In this document: one piece after another, positions 8,083 through 16,658 of the stretch
Layout: each line of letters opens with the position of its first letter
How positions within the stretch are numbered: position 1 is the first letter of the stretch
Assembly (NCBI GenBank): GCA_020881835.1
Contig: CP052876.1
Span: forward strand, 1,178,001-1,242,000
Reading direction: 5' to 3'
Origin: Kineosporiaceae bacterium SCSIO 59966
GTDB lineage: Bacteria > Actinomycetota > Actinomycetes > Actinomycetales > SCSIO-59966
DNA length: 64,000 nucleotides
The notes under the pieces: generated by a model
What the model was told of the DNA's origin: nothing
What the model saw: the letters and a program-made list of their open reading frames with translations, nothing else
Database searches by the model: none
Made by a program: the position numbers and the translations under genes

Positions 8083-8502
8083 TCACCCCTGCGGCTGCAG
8101 CCGCAGACTGACGCCGTTGATGCAGTACCGCTGGTCGGTGGGGACGTCGAACCCCTCACCCTCGAACACGTGCCCGAGGTGCGAGCCGCACGTCGCGCAC
8201 CGCACCTCGACCCGGCGCACGCCGAGCGAGAGGTCCTCGACGTACTCCACCCGGTCCTCGGCGAGCGGGGCGTAGAACGACGGCCACCCGCAGTGCGCGT
8301 CGAACTTCGTCTCGCTGCGGAACAGCTCGGCCCCGCACGCCCGACAGGCGTAGACGCCGACGGTGGTCTCGTGCTCGTACGGGCTCGACCCGGGGCGCTC
8401 GGTGCCGGCCTGGCGCAGCACCCGGTACTCCTCCGGGCTCAGCCGGGCCCGCCACTCGTCGTCGGGAACCTGCAGGGGGTAGGTCTTGCCGGTGGACTCC
8501 AT
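8083..8502 (-). CDS. msrB: Peptide-methionine (R)-S-oxide reductase
   Basis: A 139-residue MsrB, which reduces the R-epimer of methionine sulfoxide in oxidised proteins. Two CxxC zinc pairs (CRACGAELF and CATCGSHLGHVF) flank the substrate region CGWPSFYAPL, and the catalytic Cys is in QRYCINGVSL near the C-terminus. The start is the ATG at 8502 (MESTGKTYPLQ); the upstream extension is not protein-like. Its 3' end lies 7 nt before the GNAT start. Confidence 0.95.
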   Translation of the reverse strand: MESTGKTYPLQVPDDEWRARLSPEEYRVLRQAGTERPGSSPYEHETTVGVYACRACGAELFRSETKFDAHCGWPSFYAPLAEDRVEYVEDLSLGVRRVEVRCATCGSHLGHVFEGEGFDVPTDQRYCINGVSLRLQPQG

Positions 8503-8580
8503 GAAGCCATGACACCACGAGGTCCACCGCGGGACATGACGAGGTTGCGCGGGCGAGCGGGCGCGGGCTGCCACGATGGA

Positions 8581-8661
8581 CCGGTGGCCGGTGGCCGGTG
8601 GCCGGTGGCCGGTGGCCGGCGGCAGCGGTGGCCGATGCACCGGTGGCCGGCGGCAGCGGTG
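8581..8661. repeat. GGTGGCC heptamer array and a 20-bp direct repeat
   Basis: Five consecutive GGTGGCC heptamers start at about 8583, followed by two copies of a 20-bp sequence beginning GGTGGCCGGCGGCAG at 8611 and 8642. It lies in the ~435-bp gap between the divergent msrB and the small membrane gene at 8939, next to a decayed permease fragment. It looks like replication slippage in non-coding DNA. Confidence 0.75.
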
Positions 8662-8711
8662 CAGGACCCGCGGTCCGACATCGCCGTGGTCACGGCGGTG
8701 TGCAGCCTTGG

Positions 8712-8861
8712 CACGGTCTCACCTACGTCTTCACGCTGGTGGCGGGGATCCTCGTCGTCACGGGCGAGGACCAGACGCGAACGATGCTGCATACCGTGCT
8801 CGCCACCCAGAACCGCCGTACTGTGTGCCTGCCGAAGTACCTATCGAAGGTGCTCGCTGTC
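8712..8861 (+). pseudogene. Fragment of an ABC-2 type transporter permease
   Basis: In one frame this stretch reads TYVFTLVAGILVVTGEDQT then RTMLHTVLATQNRRTV and LPKYLSKV. This pattern resembles the segment of ABC-2 permeases in which a membrane helix is followed by an E-x-x-x-x-T-x-x-x-L-L-A-T-P-x-R stretch and a Lys at the next helix. About 50 residues are recognisable. No start, ribosome site or downstream helices follow, so it is best read as a decayed remnant. The similarity is from memory of the family and the region is short. Confidence 0.4.
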
Positions 8862-8938
8862 GGACGTCCGACTACCTGCTCACCAGCCTCGCTGACGATT
8901 CCACAGCCAGACCTGACCAGTCCGAGGAGGGGAACGTC

Positions 8939-9133
8939 ATGACCCAGTACACCCGTCCCGGCGCGTCCGAGATCGTCTCCTTCGTGGCCGCCGCCCTCTG
9001 CGTCTTCCTCGGCCTTGTCGTCTCACCGAGATACGGCGGGGCCACTTGGCTCGTCCTGACCATCGCCGCACTGCTCTTCTGGCAGGGTGCCGCGCTGCGG
9101 CGATGCCGCACCGCGCCGGCGCACCGGTCCTGA
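8939..9133 (+). CDS. Small membrane protein, 64 residues
   Basis: An ATG preceded by a strong GAGGAGG site at 8926-8932 opens a 64-residue frame. Two hydrophobic segments (IVSFVAAALCVFLGLVV, residues 11-27, and WLVLTIAALLFWQGAAL, about 37-53) are separated by a short turn, and the end is basic (RRCRTAPAHRS). This is a two-helix hairpin membrane protein of unknown role. The good ribosome site and hydrophobic pattern support it being real, although it has no recognised family. Confidence 0.6.
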   Translation: MTQYTRPGASEIVSFVAAALCVFLGLVVSPRYGGATWLVLTIAALLFWQGAALRRCRTAPAHRS

Positions 9134-9336
9134 CCGTGCAACCGGGCAACGGGTTCAGCCCGTGCCCGGACCTCCGCCGGTGCGGCTGGTGGACTGGGGT
9201 GGTCGATGGCCGAGCACATGCGCACCGACGCCCAGGTGACTGCTGGCCGCCGTCGGATCGCGGGATCTCGTCATAGAGCTTGACTGCGGCCTCCGCAGTG
9301 GTCCGACGTTGCTGATTGATCGATACCGTCACCCGG

Positions 9337-10365
9337 GTGGCGAAGGACGTGATCGAGATCGATGTGCCGGGGCCGAACGGTTCGCGGACGGTTCGCCTCT
9401 CGAGTCCGGACCGTCTCATCTGGCCGGAGGCGGGCATCACCAAATCTGATTTGGCCGAGTACGTGGTGGCCGTGCACCCGGCACTAGTGCGTGCGCTGGC
9501 GGACCGGCCGGTCACCCTGCAGCGGTTCCCGGACGGCGTCGACGGTCAGGCGTTCTACTCCAAGAACCCCCCGCGAGGCGCGCCGGAGTGGGCACGCACG
9601 ACGACCTGCACCTATCCGAGCGGACGTCGCCACCTTCAGCTGGTCGTCGACGAGGTGGCCACCGCGGTGTGGGCGGTGCAGATGAGCACGGTGACGTTCC
9701 ACCCGTGGCCGATGCGCTCCGACGACAACGACCGCCCCGACGAGCTGCGCGTCGACCTGGATCCCCAGCCCGGACGCGCGTTCGCCGACGTCGTGACCGC
9801 GGCCCGGGAGCTGCGCGCCGTCCTGCAAGAGACCGGGCTCACGCCGTGGGTCAAGACCTCGGGGTCCCGCGGCCTGCACGTGTTCGCCCGGATCCGGCGC
9901 ACCCACGACGTGCTCGACGTCCGCCACGGGGTGATCGCCGCGGCCCGCGAGCTCGAGCGCCGCCGGCCCGACCTGGTGACGACCGCGTGGTGGAAGGAGG
10001 AGCGCGGCGACAAGGTCTTCGTCGACTTCAACCAGATGGCCCGCGACCGCACGATGGCCTCCGCCTACAGTCCCCGTCCGCTGCCCCACGCCCCGGTGTC
10101 GTGCCCCGTCACCTGGGAGGAGCTGACGGACGTCGACCCGGCGGCGATGACAGTACGGACCGTGCCGCAGCGGTTCGCCGAGGTCGGGGACCCGTGGGCC
10201 GGCCTGGACGACGCAGCCGGGGACGTCGGGACGCTGATCGGCTGGTGGGAGCGGGATCTGGACGCCGGGCTCGGGGAGGAGCCGTTTCCCCCCGACTACC
10301 CGAAGATGCCCGGCGAGCCGCCACGGGTGCAGCCGAGCCGAGCCCGTCGTCCCGAAGATCCCTGA
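9337..10365 (+). CDS. LigD-type primase-polymerase domain protein
   Basis: A stand-alone polymerase domain of the LigD (archaeo-eukaryotic primase) type, 342 residues from the GTG at 9337; a TTG at 9316 in frame is the alternative start. Motifs include LIWPEAGITKSDLAEY near the N-terminus, RVDLDPQPG with the metal-binding aspartates, VKTSGSRGLHVF and VFVDFNQMARDRT. Such proteins add ribonucleotides or deoxynucleotides at broken ends during non-homologous end joining. There is no ligase or nuclease domain on this chain. An ATP ligase (ligC) lies 2.5 kb away; no Ku gene is in the window. Confidence 0.92.
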   Translation: MAKDVIEIDVPGPNGSRTVRLSSPDRLIWPEAGITKSDLAEYVVAVHPALVRALADRPVTLQRFPDGVDGQAFYSKNPPRGAPEWARTTTCTYPSGRRHLQLVVDEVATAVWAVQMSTVTFHPWPMRSDDNDRPDELRVDLDPQPGRAFADVVTAARELRAVLQETGLTPWVKTSGSRGLHVFARIRRTHDVLDVRHGVIAAARELERRRPDLVTTAWWKEERGDKVFVDFNQMARDRTMASAYSPRPLPHAPVSCPVTWEELTDVDPAAMTVRTVPQRFAEVGDPWAGLDDAAGDVGTLIGWWERDLDAGLGEEPFPPDYPKMPGEPPRVQPSRARRPEDP

Positions 10366-10387
10366 GCAGGCCCTGCCGCCGCACAGT

Positions 10388-10903
10388 TCAGTCGCGCAGC
10401 CTCGGCACGTCCGCCAGCGCCGACAGGTCACCGGCCTCAGCGGCCGGGATCACGCTGATCGTGCCGTCGCTCTCCAGCACGACCGCGGCGACGGTGGACA
10501 GGTCCCCACTGCCGGAGGACCGCACCGCCTGGCGGACCTCGGCCTCGGTCACCCGCTGCTCGGCCATCCGGTGGCGCAGCAGCTCACCGTCCCGCAGCAG
10601 CAGGGTTGGCCGGGCGGTGACCACTGAGCGGGCGCCGGGCAGGTGGGTCGTCGTCCACGCGACCACGAGCTGCAGCAGGGTGAGCAGCGCCAGGGCGGTG
10701 GCGCCCTCGGCCCACGACACGTCCGCGCTGAGCAGGATCGTCGCCAGGGTCGAGCCGAGCGCGACGGTGACGACGAGGTCGAAGGCGTTCAGCTTGGCGA
10801 GGGTGCGCTTGCCACTGAGCCGCAGGATGAGTACGAGCGTGACGTAGGCGACGGCGCCGACCGCCAGCACCCGGCCGATGTCGCCCCAGGAGTCGAACCA
10901 CAT
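10388..10903 (-). CDS. DUF421 (YetF-like) membrane protein
   Basis: A 171-residue protein with three hydrophobic segments in the first ~85 residues (about 10-27, 41-58 and 65-85), including RLSGKRTLAKLNAFDLVVTVALGS reduced here to the diagnostic core SGKRTLAKLNAFD. A soluble YetF-type C-terminal domain follows (RPTLLLRDGELLRHRM, then AEVRQAVRSSGSGDLS). Members are common membrane proteins with unknown function. The 3' end is convergent with the polymerase gene (22-bp gap). Confidence 0.88.
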   Translation of the reverse strand: MWFDSWGDIGRVLAVGAVAYVTLVLILRLSGKRTLAKLNAFDLVVTVALGSTLATILLSADVSWAEGATALALLTLLQLVVAWTTTHLPGARSVVTARPTLLLRDGELLRHRMAEQRVTEAEVRQAVRSSGSGDLSTVAAVVLESDGTISVIPAAEAGDLSALADVPRLRD

Positions 10904-10940
10904 GCGGTGAACCTCCCAGACCGCCGCGGCCGCCGCCAGG

Positions 10941-11993
10941 TCAGGAGCTCAGCGCCGGGCGGAGGGGATAGCCGTCATCAGGGCCCTCGGTCACCGCGTC
11001 CCAGGTCCACGCGTACTCGGCGACGAGGGCGTGCAGCCGCCGCCGCCGCTGTGCCAGGGCGGTGTACGCGGCGGACACCTCAGCGTCGTCCCGCAGCGGC
11101 ACCCCCGCCGTCCGCAGCGGCGCCAGGTCGGGTACCGGCGGCACGTCGGCCGTCACCGTGCTGTCGGCGCTGTCCAGGGTGCGCACCAGCGCGTCGACGG
11201 CACGGTGCACCGACACCAGGACCGAGGGGTCCGGGGCCGCGTGCGGTCGGACGGCGTACAGCAGCAGGGTGGCCGCCTCGTCCACCGCCGCGGCCCGCAC
11301 GGCGAACTCGAGGCGCGGGTCTCCGGAGTGGAAGTAGTGCAGGACGGGGTACGTGGGGTGCCGCTCGACCGTCGTGAGCAGACCGGGGACCAGCTGCTGC
11401 AGGTCGCGCTCCAGGGCGGTGAACGACCCCCGGCCCCAGCTGCCGATGACGATGCCGGAGGGGCTGCCGCCCAGCCCCCACACCGACAGAGCCTGCTGAC
11501 GGCGCTCGGTCGCCGCGGTCATCACTGGCAGCAGGTAGGTGATGGACAGGGTGACCGTGAACAGCCCGTGCAGGGTGGCGACGGGGGTGAGGACCTGCCA
11601 GACGCCCTCCCCGGGCACGTAGTCGCCCACCCCGAGGGTGAACAGGGTGAAGCCGGCGAAGTAGATGGTCCCCACGAGGTCGGCCGGAACCCCCGTGCTG
11701 GACTGCAGCACTGCGCCCGGTTCGGCGGCGAACACGAGCGTCCAGCCGACCCACAGCAGCAGCACCCAGGTGCCCATCGTGGCGAGCAGCACCACCGTGC
11801 CGGCGGCCATCAGGAGCCACGACTGCGGCGAGCGGGCCAGTCGTCGGGCGAGCCACCACAGCCCCGCGGTGACGTGCCGGGTCAGGAACCCGCTTCCGGC
11901 GGCCGGTGCCACGGTCGTGCGCAGCGCGTCGTAGGTGGCAGCCACCAGCAACAGCACGCCGAGGACGAGCAGCACGACGCCGCCGGCACCCAC
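10941..11993 (-). CDS. Two-TM potassium channel-like membrane protein
   Basis: A 350-residue protein with membrane helices at about 3-20, 60-90 and 140-160 and a pore region reading TLFTLGVGDYVP. TLGVGD at residues 119-124 is close to the K+ channel selectivity filter TVGYGD, with Val in place of the usual Tyr. The ~190-residue C-terminal part is cytosolic and helical with no TrkA-N motif. Ion selectivity is inferred, not shown. Its start lies on the edge of repeat site B. Confidence 0.82.
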   Translation of the reverse strand: MGAGGVVLLVLGVLLLVAATYDALRTTVAPAAGSGFLTRHVTAGLWWLARRLARSPQSWLLMAAGTVVLLATMGTWVLLLWVGWTLVFAAEPGAVLQSSTGVPADLVGTIYFAGFTLFTLGVGDYVPGEGVWQVLTPVATLHGLFTVTLSITYLLPVMTAATERRQQALSVWGLGGSPSGIVIGSWGRGSFTALERDLQQLVPGLLTTVERHPTYPVLHYFHSGDPRLEFAVRAAAVDEAATLLLYAVRPHAAPDPSVLVSVHRAVDALVRTLDSADSTVTADVPPVPDLAPLRTAGVPLRDDAEVSAAYTALAQRRRRLHALVAEYAWTWDAVTEGPDDGYPLRPALSS

Positions 11994-12128
11994 TGCATCA
12001 CCTCCTTCGTGCCCCCGTCGGACGAAAGGCGACGTGTAGGAAGCCTGGCACAGGGGTTAGGAGCGCACGACCGTGGAGCGCGAGTACTGGCCGCCCGCAC
12101 GCTGGTCACCGGGGTCATGGGTCTCCAC

Positions 12129-12298
12129 CACAGAATGCTGCGTTCGACACAGGTTGGCCGGCGTGTCGCGCCACCAACCCAGCATTCTGTGAGCGGGCGG
12201 TGGAGGCTGGTGGGTGGCGGGACTGCATGATCACGAGTGGGTCGTGCGGGGTGGCGGGACTGCATGATCACGAAGGGGGGATTTTCGACTGATCATGA
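12129..12298. repeat. Composite intergenic repeat, site B
   Basis: The hairpin spans 12129-12191 with perfect 12-bp arms CACAGAATGCTG and CAGCATTCTGTG; inside it CGACAC (12145-) pairs with GTGTCG (12163-). To the right are two copies of GGTGGCGGGACTGCATGATC at 12213 and 12250 (37-bp period), then GATTTTCGACTGATCATGA at 12280-12298. There is no left arm. It fills most of the ~370-bp gap between the channel gene and the gene ending at 12362; nothing else is seen there. Confidence 0.9.
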
Positions 12299-12361
12299 AC
12301 GGGGGAGGGGTGACTGGTCATGAAGAAGGGACGCCGGCCATGGGCGGGCGCCGCCGGCGCG

Positions 12362-12883
12362 TCAGCCGAGGAACGTCGTCCCGGCGTAGACGTGCAGCAC
12401 CGGGACGCCGAGCACCTCCCGGGCTCGAGAGGCCCAGTCCCGGTGGAAGGTGTCCTCCACCGCGTGCGGACGGGTCACGACCACGACCTCCCGGGCAGCG
12501 AACCGCTGCACTGCCGACGTCAGCGCCGGCAGCGGGTCGTCCTCGGTGACCTCACCGGTCGCCTCCACCCCCTGGCCCCGCAGCGCCTCGACGGACTCGG
12601 CGAGTGCCTGCCCGGCCTCCTTCGGCTCGTCGGTGTGCCCGTGGTCCCGGCCGCGGACCGCGTCGAGGGCCTCCCGCAGCTCACCGAGGCTGAGGTGGTC
12701 GACCACGTCGGCGAGCAGGTTGCGCTCGGTGTCGGCCGGCACCAGCACCCGGTAGGTCAGCGTCTCGCCCTCGTGCAGGGCGCGGATCCGCGCGGCGTCC
12801 CCGTCGTCGAGCGCCTCCTCGGTGAGGATGACGATGGTGTCGGGGGAGGCCTGCACGTCCGGCTGCGGTGTCGACTCGGTCAC
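12362..12883 (-). CDS. Hypothetical protein, UspA-like fold suspected
   Basis: A 173-residue soluble protein starting at a GTG that overlaps the ligC stop by 4 nt. The alternating pattern (TIVILTEEALDD, then a long helix region, AAREVVVVTRPHA, VLGVPVLHVYAG) suggests an alpha/beta Rossmann-like fold as in universal stress proteins, but the nucleotide-binding glycine motif is not evident. Coupling to ligC suggests co-expression. I do not recognise a characterised family. Confidence 0.7.
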   Translation of the reverse strand: MTESTPQPDVQASPDTIVILTEEALDDGDAARIRALHEGETLTYRVLVPADTERNLLADVVDHLSLGELREALDAVRGRDHGHTDEPKEAGQALAESVEALRGQGVEATGEVTEDDPLPALTSAVQRFAAREVVVVTRPHAVEDTFHRDWASRAREVLGVPVLHVYAGTTFLG

Positions 12884-13947
12884 CGCGGCAGGGTACCGGT
12901 GAGCACCCGCTCCAGGTCGTAGGCGACGGGGACGTCGAGCTGGTCGTAGCCGCACGAGCGCGGGTCCCGGTCCGGCCGCCAGCGCACGAACTGAGCCGCG
13001 TGCCGCAGCCGGTGCCCCTGGAGCTGGTCGTAGCGCACCTCCGCGACGAGCTCGGGTCGCAGCCGGACGAACGAGGAGTCGGTGCGGGCGGTGAACCGGT
13101 TCGGCTCGCCTTGCCCGCGCACCACCTCGCCGCGGGCGTCGCGCAGCACGAACGGCTCGAGCTCCTCGAGCAGCTGGACCCGGCGGGCGGCCGTGAACGC
13201 CGACGCGCCACCGACCTGGCGCAGGTTCCCCTCGGCGTCGTACAGCCCGAGCAGCAGCGACCCCAGGCCGCGGCCGCTGGTGTGCACCCGGTACCCGACG
13301 GCGACGACGTCCGCGGTGCGCTGGTGCTTGACCTTGAGCATCGTCCGCTTGCCCGGGGAGTAGGTGGACGCGGTCCCCTTCGCGACGACGCCGTCCAGGC
13401 CCGCCCCCTCGAAGTCGGCGAACCAGCGCACCGCCTCGTCCCGGTCTCGGGTCACCCGGGTCAGGTGCACGGGTGCCCTCACGCCCGCCAGCGCCGTCTC
13501 GAGGCGCTCCCGGCGCTCCCGGAACGGCCGGCCGGTGAGGTCGTCGTCGCCGAGGGCGAGCAGGTCGAAGGCGACGAACGAGGCCGGGGACTCGCGGGCC
13601 AGCCGGTCCACCCGGGACGCCGCCGGGTGGATGCGCTGGGCCAGCGCCTCCCAGTCGAGCCGCTCGGCGCCCGCGGGCCCGGTGCGCACGACGAGCTCGC
13701 CGTCGACGACGCACCGCTCGGGCAGCTCGCGCCGGACGGCGTCGACGACCTCGGGGAAGTAGCGGGTCAACGGCTTCTCGCCGCGACTGCCGAGCACGAC
13801 GTCGTCCCCGTCGCGGAAGACGACGCAGCGGAACCCGTCCCACTTCGGCTCGTACACCACTCCGCCTGCCAGCGCGTCGGGCGCGGGCACCTCGGGCACC
13901 GACGTGGCGAGCATGGGGGACACGGGCGGGCTGACCGGCAGGCTCAT
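12880..13947 (-). CDS. ligC: ATP-dependent DNA ligase, LigC-like
   Basis: A 355-residue ligase close in length to mycobacterial LigC. Lys35 in YEPKWDGFR is the adenylated lysine (motif I, K-x-D-G). Other nucleotidyltransferase motifs are CVVDGELVV (III), FVAFDLLAL (IIIa), GLDGVVAKG (IV) and RTMLKVKHQR (V), followed by an OB-fold domain ending near RYDQLQGHRLRH. LigC enzymes are accessory ATP-using ligases implicated in repair, distinct from the NAD-dependent replicative LigA. The start is the ATG at 13947, 39 bp from the divergent hydrolase start. Confidence 0.93.
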   Translation of the reverse strand: MSLPVSPPVSPMLATSVPEVPAPDALAGGVVYEPKWDGFRCVVFRDGDDVVLGSRGEKPLTRYFPEVVDAVRRELPERCVVDGELVVRTGPAGAERLDWEALAQRIHPAASRVDRLARESPASFVAFDLLALGDDDLTGRPFRERRERLETALAGVRAPVHLTRVTRDRDEAVRWFADFEGAGLDGVVAKGTASTYSPGKRTMLKVKHQRTADVVAVGYRVHTSGRGLGSLLLGLYDAEGNLRQVGGASAFTAARRVQLLEELEPFVLRDARGEVVRGQGEPNRFTARTDSSFVRLRPELVAEVRYDQLQGHRLRHAAQFVRWRPDRDPRSCGYDQLDVPVAYDLERVLTGTLPR

Positions 13948-13973
13948 CCGGCCATTGTGCTGGCCGGTCCGGG

Positions 13974-13979
13974 TACCGT
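13974..13979 (+). promoter_or_regulatory. Candidate -10 element for a leaderless hydrolase mRNA
   Basis: TACCGT fits the actinobacterial TANNNT -10 pattern and ends 7 nt before the GTG start at 13987, the spacing expected when transcription begins at the start codon itself. No ribosome site is visible. Confidence 0.45.
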
Positions 13980-13986
13980 CACCGTC

Positions 13987-15180
13987 GTGTCCCCGACCGT
14001 CCGTCCCGCCCGGGCCGTCCTGCGCGCGGTGGCCCGCGGGGCCGCCGTCGGCGGCGGGCTGGCCGTCGCCACCGGCGCCGCGACGTCCACGGTGGCGGCC
14101 TACTTCGCCCGGCGGGTGGTGACCCCGGAGCGGCACAAGCCGGACGACGTCCGGGTGCTGTCCGTCGGTCCCGGGACGATCACCCTGCGCGCGGACCCGG
14201 ACACCACCAGCCCCGGGCGGTACGGCATCTGGCTCGACCACGGCCACGGGCACGCCCGCCTCGGCCGGGTCCTGGCACGCGACGACCGGGCCGGCACGGT
14301 CACCCGGGTGCTCGAGCAGGTCGACTACGGCCGGGTCACCGTCGGCCCGGCCCGGTGGAACCAGTACTACTTCGCCGGCAACCCGACGACCGCACTGCGG
14401 CTGGCGCACGAGGACGTGCTGGTCCGCTCCGACGCCGGGGAGCTGCCGACGTGGTACGTCCCGCCGTCCCCGCAGGTCGCGCCCCGCGAGGTGTGGGCGG
14501 TCCTCGTCCACGGCCGGGGCGCGACCCGCGAGGAGTGCCTGCGCGCGCTGCCGCTGCTGCACCGGCTCGGGGTACCGGCGCTCGTCCCGAGCTACCGCAA
14601 CGACCCCGACGGCCCGTCCACCCACGGCGGCCGGCTGCACCTGGGTGACACCGAGTGGCTCGACGTCGAGGCCGCGGTACTGCACGCCCTGGACTCCGGG
14701 GCCCGCGAGGTGGTCCTGTTCGGCTGGTCGATGGGCGGAGCGATCGTCCTGCAGCACGTCTCCCGGTCCTGGACCGCGGACCGGGTCCGTGCACTGGTGC
14801 TCGACGCACCGGTGATCGACTGGCGGTCCGTGCTGGACCACCACGCCCGGCTCAACCGGTTGCCCCGCCCGGTGGGCCGCCTCGGACTGGCCATGCTCGG
14901 GCACTCCTCGGCGCGCCGGGTCGTCGGCGTCGACGGTCCGGTCGACCTGCGCCGGATGGACTGGGTGACCCGCGCCTCGGAGCTGCGGCTGCCGGTCCTC
15001 GTCGTCCACTCCGAGGACGACGAGTTCGTGCCGGTCGGCCCGTCCCGGGTGCTGGCCCAGCTGCGACCCGATCTCGTGACGTTCGTGCCGTTCCACGGCG
15101 CCCGGCACACCAAGGAGTGGAACGTCGACCCGGACCGCTGGGAGCGTGAGGTCGCCCGCTTTCTCCTGCGGCACCTGTGA
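13987..15180 (+). CDS. Alpha/beta hydrolase, single N-terminal membrane anchor possible
   Basis: A 397-residue protein. A small-residue N-terminal segment (about residues 15-37) could be a membrane anchor. The hydrolase core starts near AVLVHGRGATREECLRAL; the nucleophile elbow is GWSMGG with Ser248, followed by LVLDAPVIDWRSVL, VLVVHSEDDEFVP (acid) and FHGARHTKEW (His). The substrate is unknown. The start is a GTG without a ribosome site. It ends 3 bp from the convergent LmeA-like gene. Confidence 0.86.
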   Translation: MSPTVRPARAVLRAVARGAAVGGGLAVATGAATSTVAAYFARRVVTPERHKPDDVRVLSVGPGTITLRADPDTTSPGRYGIWLDHGHGHARLGRVLARDDRAGTVTRVLEQVDYGRVTVGPARWNQYYFAGNPTTALRLAHEDVLVRSDAGELPTWYVPPSPQVAPREVWAVLVHGRGATREECLRALPLLHRLGVPALVPSYRNDPDGPSTHGGRLHLGDTEWLDVEAAVLHALDSGAREVVLFGWSMGGAIVLQHVSRSWTADRVRALVLDAPVIDWRSVLDHHARLNRLPRPVGRLGLAMLGHSSARRVVGVDGPVDLRRMDWVTRASELRLPVLVVHSEDDEFVPVGPSRVLAQLRPDLVTFVPFHGARHTKEWNVDPDRWEREVARFLLRHL

Positions 15181-15183
15181 CCG

Positions 15184-15885
15184 TCACCGGCCGAGCGGCA
15201 CGTCCTCGCCGGTCAGGTGGACGGCGAACCCTCCGTCGGTGACCTCCACCGTCTGCAGGACGAGCTCCTCCGGCAGGCCCTGGACCGGTTGCCGGATGGT
15301 CGTCGCCGCTGCCGCCAGCTCCCCGAGCAGGTCGGCGAGCCAGTCCGGCCCACCGACGTCCACGGCCGTCGGGACGACGACCACCTCACCGTCCTCGGCG
15401 CGCACCGTGCCGGTGGCGACGACGTCGACCTGGCGCCCGAGCAGGGTCACCGTCCGCTCGACGCGCACCTCGCCGGATGCTGCGGCGGACACCGCCGTCC
15501 CCGGTCCGACCTGGTCGGCCACGACCTCGAACGGGACGACCGCGTCCGCGACCACCACCCCGGCGCGCACCCCGCCGGACCCGAGCAGGACGTCGTCCGC
15601 CTCCAGCGACAGGTCGCGGAGCCTGCCGTCCGCGGCCAGCACGTCCGAGGAGCGCAGGGTCATCTCGTCGAGCCACAGGTCGCCGGCGGCCAGGTCCTCC
15701 GGCGCCCCCGGCGGGGGCGGGGGAGCCGGGGCGGCGGCCGGGGAGCCCGCGTCGTCCGCGGGGCCCGCGTCGGAGGCCGCGTCGTCCGCGGGCCGGCTGA
15801 CCGACCAGAACAGCACCCCGGCGGCGACGACGACGGCCAGCAGCAGCACGCCGACGCCGACCAGCACGCGTCGTCCGGTGCTCAC
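15184..15885 (-). CDS. LmeA-like (DUF2993) membrane-anchored lipid-binding protein
   Basis: A 233-residue protein with an N-terminal membrane helix (VLVGVGVLLLAVVVAAGVLF), a Pro/Ala/Asp-rich linker to about residue 60, then a beta-rich DUF2993 domain (DLWLDEMTLRSSDVL, LRDLSLEADDVLL, GEVRVERTVTLLG). Family member LmeA in mycobacteria is a periplasmic phospholipid-binding protein involved in lipomannan elongation, which suits a genome with PIM genes. The start chosen is the GTG overlapping the stop of the preceding gene (GTGA); an upstream ATG exists. Confidence 0.82.
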   Translation of the reverse strand: MSTGRRVLVGVGVLLLAVVVAAGVLFWSVSRPADDAASDAGPADDAGSPAAAPAPPPPPGAPEDLAAGDLWLDEMTLRSSDVLAADGRLRDLSLEADDVLLGSGGVRAGVVVADAVVPFEVVADQVGPGTAVSAAASGEVRVERTVTLLGRQVDVVATGTVRAEDGEVVVVPTAVDVGGPDWLADLLGELAAAATTIRQPVQGLPEELVLQTVEVTDGGFAVHLTGEDVPLGR

Positions 15886-16658
15886 CGCGCCGCGTCCGGT
15901 TCGCGGCGGACCCACCGGCCCAGGAGCGTGTCACCGGCGGCCAGCAGGTGCGCCAGCTGCATCGGCACGTCGACGGCCCCACCGTTGAGCACCCGGGGTG
16001 CGTCCCCGGCCAGCAGCCGCGCCGTGAGGGTGAGGCACAGCTCGTCGAGGGCCCCGGCCGCGGCGACCTGCCCGAGCAGCGTCGGCCCGCCCTCGCACAG
16101 CACCCGGCCGAGACCGCGCTCGGCCAGGGCGTCCAGCGCCCGTCGCAGGTCGACGCGCTCGTCGCCGGCGACCAGGACTGCGGCCTCCCCGGCGCGCTCG
16201 GCCAGCTGAGCCAGCCTTTCCTCACCGGTGGCCCGGCAGGTGATGACCAGGGCAGGCCGGTCCCCCTCGAGCAGGTGCCCCGGCACGTCACCGCTCCGGG
16301 TGACGACCGCCAGCCGCGGGGTCGGGGGCATGCCGGCCGCGCTCCGGCGGGCAGCCAGGTCGGGACGGTGCCGCGGCAGCGAGTAGCCCTCCGCGCGGAC
16401 CGTGCCGGCGCCGACGAGGACGACGTCGGCGAGCGAGCGCAGCAGCACGAACACCCGGACGTCGGCGGGGTCGTTGATGGACCGGGTCACCCCGTCCGGG
16501 CCGTGGGCCGCGCCGTCGAGGGTGGCGACCATGTTCGCCCGCACCCAGCGCTCGGCGGGGTAGGCGTACAGGGCCGCGAGCTCGTCCTCGGCCGGGTCCA
16601 CCGGGATCTCCCGGCCCGCCTGGTCGGCCGGCCAGAGTGCCTGCAGCGGCACGCTCAC
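15882..16658 (-). CDS. RibD C-terminal domain pyrimidine reductase-like protein
   Basis: A 258-residue protein with the dihydrofolate reductase-like fold of the RibD C-terminal domain: RWVRANMVATLDGAAHGPDG near the N-terminus (substrate loop), FVLLRSLADVVLVGAGTVRAE (NADPH site) and RVLCEGGPTLLGQV. There is no deaminase domain. These proteins are related to riboflavin-pathway reductases, but stand-alone actinobacterial copies are of unproven substrate. It overlaps both neighbours by 4 nt (GTGA), in an operon sseA-sufE-ribD-like-lmeA. Confidence 0.87.
   Translation of the reverse strand: MSVPLQALWPADQAGREIPVDPAEDELAALYAYPAERWVRANMVATLDGAAHGPDGVTRSINDPADVRVFVLLRSLADVVLVGAGTVRAEGYSLPRHRPDLAARRSAAGMPPTPRLAVVTRSGDVPGHLLEGDRPALVITCRATGEERLAQLAERAGEAAVLVAGDERVDLRRALDALAERGLGRVLCEGGPTLLGQVAAAGALDELCLTLTARLLAGDAPRVLNGGAVDVPMQLAHLLAAGDTLLGRWVRREPDAAR

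Noticed and set aside
9134-9336. Possible gene in the gap before the LigD-type polymerase
   Set aside because: Frames on both strands are short, lack ribosome sites and show no recognisable motif; I see nothing supportable there.
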